NCBI RefSeq assembly: GCF_001039355.2
Contig: NW_019775412.1
Location: forward strand, 1 to 62,000
Direction: 5' to 3'
From: Lingula anatina
Lineage: Eukaryota; Brachiopoda; Lingulata; Lingulida; Lingulidae
Length of the DNA stretch: 62,000 bases
The stretch's first letter is position 1; each line of letters starts with the position of its first letter. Below, piece by piece: positions 58,043-62,000 of this stretch. The notes beneath the pieces were generated by a model that saw only the letters and a list, made by a program, of their open reading frames with translations, did no database searches and was not told the DNA's origin. Made by a program: the position numbers and the translations under genes.

Positions 58043-61000
58043 GAGGGGAGGGGATGTCACACGATGCTGTGTAGCTAGGGGCCTTGACGCTAGGACCCGT
58101 CAAATCATTTTTTCTTAGTGTGGAAGTAACTTTCTGCGTACGGCGTTGACTTAATTAACTGAACCCTCTCTTCCGCTCTAATACCTTTGATACTGACTCT
58201 TACGATAAATTAAATCTACAAACTACCAAGATTGACTTGAATTAAGCCTTAGAAATTTGGGAGTATTTCTTCATTAATTCGCCGTGTGTTGCCAATAAGA
58301 CAGTGATAAGTCCCATCGGAAGAAATTAATATTATCACCTGTCTATAGAATGGGAAACTGACATTTGTAATCGTCGTAAGGGGCAGCTAATATCAGGACC
58401 TGGCACAGAGCTCTGTATAAAACATTATTAATTATCGTCATTCCTATGCCGGGCACGAAGGCGTAAGATAAGGACATAGATTGTGGGCAGGAGTGTACTG
58501 AAATAACGAGCCGCCTGATAGACAGCGATTCAGGTCCTGCATAAAAGTTATACAAATCGGCTCTGAAGGCGCTATCGCATTAACCAGGCTCAAATTTAAT
58601 TTTCCGATAATGAACCCAATTAGTTTCCCGTCTGATGTGTAAACAATGGTTAAATGCTGTTTACGCGCTGTGTTCGTATTCTGCTCCACGTTACCTAGTG
58701 TTACATTAGGTACTTAACCTGTTCGACCCCCATGTGACGCTTTTCCATTTATTTTATGTTTCAAGGATACTAGCTTGCCTCCGGCACGATGATGGAGAAA
58801 TTTGATAGAGAAAAAAAAATACGAAGAAGACGAGACGAAATAAGGCTCATATATGTGAAATCTTTTTGTCCATCCATTCTCTCGCTCTCTCTCTCAACTC
58901 ACATCAAGTCGACCCGTTGTTTATTTCTGATAAAAGAAGGCCCAGCAAATTATTGCCTGCTCTAAAACAATAAATTGTTCGCCGAAGGGACGTCAGCTCA
59001 TGATGCGTGCGACAGTTCCCACGGAGCGTGTGAAATAAATCCACCCTCGACACCAGTGAGAATGACGTAATTTCCATACTCTTTTCGCTATTGGAGTTCA
59101 CTTCAAAATAATCAAGACCCAGTAGCCGTAATATTTTACGGACTCTTCTTGTTACTGATGAAGACACGAGAGTTGCGTTCAGAACGGTTTTCACAAAAAT
59201 CACTGCAGGTTCAACTTGGGGGCATTTTCATGCAATCGACCCCACTTGTACTTGCCGTTTGGGTGGGGAGAAACATGCAATCAAGAACCAGTCCCGTAGC
59301 CAGCAATTTAAAAGGGGGGGTTCTTTTTCTGAAAAAAAAAGTGGACCATTTACCATGACACCGTCATGTACCTAAATAAAATTTTACTCAGAGGGGACCT
59401 TTTGCAGGCAAAAAGGGGGGGGGTTCTTTAGAACCCTTCAAACCTCCCTGGCTAACCTAAGAACGGAAGAATCAAGCGTCCTTTTTTCCTTCACTTAGAA
59501 CTTGAGGTGTTTAGGTGTTTTTTATTATAACGTCTTTGAACGCGGTGCACGTCCTCCCTGTTCAAGTGGAAGGTAAAAAGAGTGAACGCCACTTTATGTT
59601 CAGCACACTAGCCCCACTAGCACTGCGTGTGTGACAGGGCGGCGTTTATTTATACAAAGGTATCAGAGCCGAAGAGTTAGAGTGATGAGCGAAATTGCTG
59701 GCTCTATCTTTCGAGAAAATATGAGGCAATCTCACGCACTGTTAAGTCCAATAATTAGGGAAAAGAGAGGTTAATGTTTCTTTACGCTAAAATTGAAGAG
59801 GTGAACTGGTAGAACGCCTCTATAATGCCAATATATTTGCCAGATCTAATTTAAAGCCTGAGCAAAAAAGGAAAGAAAATCCCTTTTTAATTTGTCGGTT
59901 ATACAAATAAACACTACCATTAAAAGTGTTTTTGGCATAATTTCAGATAATAATTTTGGGAAAACTGTTCATATATGGGGCATTCTCATATTTTGATAGT
60001 TGCCTCTCATGAGTCTCTATGCTAGAGCACCAGTAGATTTACTAAAAAGTATTTAGAAGCATTTACAATAAAGCTGCTGCCGCAGAGGCATCGGCATATT
60101 ACTCCAGAACCCGATAAACAGTTCACTGCTTTCGTGGTTTAAACCACTCTCGTTATCATGCGTGGAGTTAATAACTGTTATATATTGACTGTCGATGCCA
60201 ATATCTTTAACTTAATTAAGATGGAATTACACTCTGGTTAATTGGCAAATATTTGCGCCCACTGTGGCTGTGACATGTTATTTTAATGACAGAGACACTT
60301 AATTGGGCTCTGGCTAGGAGATTACACTATCAGACGATAACTTTGTACTCCAAAAATGACTTGTTTCTTTCGTTGTATTTCCAAAATTGGCAATATGAGT
60401 TTTACTATGTACATTTTGTAAAATCTGTTTGTTTCGTTGTACAGATTTATTTGCCCACCGAATGCACATCTATGTAACAATCCGCAGCACAAATGTTTCT
60501 TGTTAATCTTATGAAAATTTGAGAAATGTGAGATTGGAAAGACTATTGAATAATTACGCTTCTTCTCACTCACGATTTCAATACTTGCAAAACAAGAACC
60601 AAAACTAAAGAAAAACTAAATAGGCGAAACAGTTTGCCCAAGTACTTTTCGAAGTTCGGTTAAAAAAAAAATTCACCTATCGTTCGAATCGCCACTTTTT
60701 TCAACTCTTGTTTCGCGAGCTAGGAGTGTGTTAGAGGCGCAAATTGTCAGATAATTTCCGTCTCTCAGCGGACTTATATCGGTAAGTGCAACACGTAGGT
60801 CCCAACTTCTGGGCCGGTTTGGCAGCGTTCCTTCCCACTGACGGCACTGGTTCGGCTTCATTGCTGACGCTGATCACTAAAAGCTATCTGCCATTTAGTT
60901 TATTGCCATGAGTCTTAATTATCTCCAATTACCCCAAAGAAACGCAGAGGAGCGCTTTGTTTTAACTCTCTGTAGAGTTATGGAAAGTACGTTTGTTATT

Positions 61001-61608
61001 CTAGAAGAATCAGCAGCAGCATCTGTTGCTCTTTGTCCAAGTTGAGTTACAAAAATGTTCAACGAAACAGAACAAAAGCAAAACATGAATGTGTTATCCA
61101 CGGTGCGTTAATGAAAATATAAAACATTTTATAACATAATATGTATTAACTTAGTAGTTTCTCCTTAGAATGGACTCTTAATATGTACCCTTATAGTGTG
61201 TACATAATTAAGTTCACCAGTAACTGTATATATACAAATAGACACATTTCTTTGTGCATCTGTTATACATTCTGCATCTTTAGTATATTGCTTAAAAAAA
61301 GAAACGCATGCCAAGTGTTCATTTGTTTAAAATTCTTAAATTTTGTCGGTTTTTCTAGGTTATTTGGCGCTGGTGGTACATGCGCAGCCTGTGCCCAGCC
61401 CATCCCCGCCAGTGAACTGGTAATGAAGGCTCAAAACAATACTTATCACCTCAAATGCTTTGCTTGCGTCCAGTGTGGCACTCAACTGGTGCGTGGCGAC
61501 AAGTTCGGCCTGATCAACGGGAACCTTATCTGTGAACACGACTATCCAAACTTCGTCAAAGGAGGACACGCGCACGCGCAGCCCACGAATATGAGAGCCA
61601 ATCATAAG
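50690..61608 (+). CDS. LMO4: LIM-only protein LMO4-like, 3' end outside the window
   Basis: LMO4 is a nuclear adaptor that bridges transcription factors and LDB/CLIM through its two LIM domains. Three exons are seen: 50690-50726 (start ATG in GAGGATGG), 52722-53103 and 61359-61608; all phases join. This gives 223 residues so far. LIM1 (about 84-137) has CAGC, WHLGCLKCSCC and CKNDY. LIM2 (about 148-203) has CAAC, YHLKCFACVQC and CEHDY. The split at YIR|LFG and the GTSC..GMILC pattern are those of LMO4 and not LMO1-3. The 83-residue Ser/Asn-rich N-terminus is much longer than in vertebrate LMO4. If exon 1 is wrong, translation could start at Met 52907, nine residues before LIM1. A final small exon, following the donor at 61609, lies outside the window. 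Confidence 0.9.
50727..52721. other. LMO4 intron 1
   Basis: 2.0 kb with a (CT)n tract at 50861-50900 and no gene. An imperfect inverted repeat (CAGCGAGCC and GGCTCGCTG) occurs at about 51306-51334. The remainder is unique-looking sequence. Confidence 0.55.
52722..53103 (+). CDS. LMO4: LMO4 exon 2: Ser/Asn-rich tail and LIM1
   Basis: Opens with a Gly/Ser/Asn-rich low-complexity tail, then LIM1 with all eight zinc ligands visible (CxxC, HxxC, CxxC, CxxD). It ends in phase 2 at ATCAG|GTAGGG. Confidence 0.95.
53517..53587. repeat. (TC)n(TG)n(CG)n(TG)n compound repeat
   Basis: A short TC run is followed by an uninterrupted alternating purine-pyrimidine tract of about 56 bp (TG, then CG, then TG), from 53532 to 53587. 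Confidence 0.95.
57955..58038. repeat. (GT)n(GA)n microsatellite
   Basis: About 38 bp of GT, then GGCA, then about 40 bp of GA. It gives rise to spurious Ser-Leu and Thr-His open frames. Confidence 0.97.
59291..59458. mobile_element. Degenerate transposon-like repeat with G-rich interior
   Basis: CCCGTAGCCAG at the left and CCCTGGCTAACCT at the right are an imperfect inverted pair. Between them are GGGGGGGTTCTTT motifs in a repeated arrangement (about 59312 and 59414). This is the look of an old short inverted-repeat element. Family not determined. Confidence 0.5.
61359..61608 (+). CDS. LMO4: LMO4 exon 3: LIM2
   Basis: Encodes LIM2 with IPASELVMKAQNNTYHLKCF and LINGNLICEHDYP, then a tail ending RANHK in phase 0 at AAG|GTATGT. 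Unspliced read-through would reach a stop at 61717-61719. The vertebrate protein ends two residues after the corresponding lysine (KVC), so a tiny last exon is expected. Confidence 0.93.
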
Positions 61609-62000
61609 GTATGTTTTGAGGTATTTTCTTGTACATTTCTTAAATTCAAAACGTGCCCCGATTCTAATTATGGTGTTAAAAGATCCTGCAGTATAGATAT
61701 TGCGGCAAATTTTGCGTGAATTTAATGTCGGGCTCTGCCATATTTGTTTCTCGGGGCAAATTTTGTATTGCAATTCCCAAACACAGAAAAAAAAACTGAA
61801 TAAAGCAACACCACTTGTGTACAGTGTCGGTAATTATCATGGTCGTAGAATTCTGTGCATGGGTTTCTTGGAGCAAGCATAAATTTATACTGACAACCAG
61901 AGTTATTACAATCGTCTTGCATGCAAGTGACATTTGAGTATTTTGTTATGAAATAATTAGCACATTTATACAATCGGCATGCTAGAATTTCACTGAAGGA
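61609..62000. other. Start of LMO4 last intron
   Basis: From the donor GTATGT to the window end. No exon is recognised. Confidence 0.6.

Larger units (their letters stand above)
53104..61358. other. LMO4 intron 2 (8.3 kb)
   Basis: No coding gene is recognised. It contains the microsatellites listed separately and one transposon-like repeat (59291-59458). There are also stretches rich in homeodomain, GATA and forkhead-like words, for example around 57320-57560 and 58520-58700. It is a plausible site of intronic enhancers, but this is inference from location and composition only. Confidence 0.5.

Noticed and set aside
61609-61719. LMO4 read-through frame after exon 3
   Set aside because: A strong donor AAG|GTATGT is present and the extension has no family similarity; a spliced last exon is expected.

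Overview
This is animal nuclear DNA: AT-rich introns of a few hundred bases to about 10 kb, GT-AG splice sites, many microsatellites and MITE-like repeats, and no prokaryotic gene organisation. The gene content points to a marine invertebrate, most likely a lophotrochozoan such as a mollusc or brachiopod. The main clue is a pair of spongin-short-chain-collagen-related genes, a family known from sponges and several invertebrate groups; the species assignment is inference.

Layout. (1) Positions 295-41483, + strand: the 3' part of UBR4 (p600), a giant E3 ubiquitin ligase of the N-degron pathway. I traced 54 consecutive coding exons whose phases all agree; they sum to 7,266 nt, or 2,421 codons plus stop. 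The 5' half, with the UBR box, lies upstream of the window. (2) Inside the 9.8-kb UBR4 intron 14403-24174, on the - strand, sit two complete tandem paralogues of a short-chain collagen-like secreted protein (18934->16813 and 23378->20433). Each has six exons at homologous boundaries. (3) Positions 41484-50689: UBR4 3' UTR and a gene-poor intergenic stretch. It holds a pair of ~400-bp direct repeats, a 314-N assembly gap flanked by the same compound microsatellite on both sides, and an embedded Illumina flow-cell oligo sequence. (4) Positions 50690-61608 and beyond, + strand: an LMO4-type LIM-only transcription cofactor with two LIM domains, a large 8.3-kb intron and its last exon outside the window.

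The most unusual signal is in UBR4. At four exon 3' ends the last bases of the exon plus the 5' splice site have been tandemly amplified into the intron: 59-bp units at 7748-8301, 21-bp units at 13303-13615, 18-bp units at 26400-26451, and an older diverged copy at 34274-34357. At a fifth place (5655-6004) a tandem duplication spans a whole short intron and has created an in-frame 21-nt chimeric microexon candidate carrying both splice sites. Several non-autonomous transposons (a TTAA-flanked family, a foldback family, a TATAC-flanked element, a 52-bp-arm hairpin) and a gag relic sit in the introns.

The genes do not form a functional pathway. UBR4 acts in cytosolic ubiquitination, the nested genes encode extracellular matrix proteins, and LMO4 acts in nuclear transcription complexes. 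The nested pair is simply hosted by UBR4 in the antisense direction.
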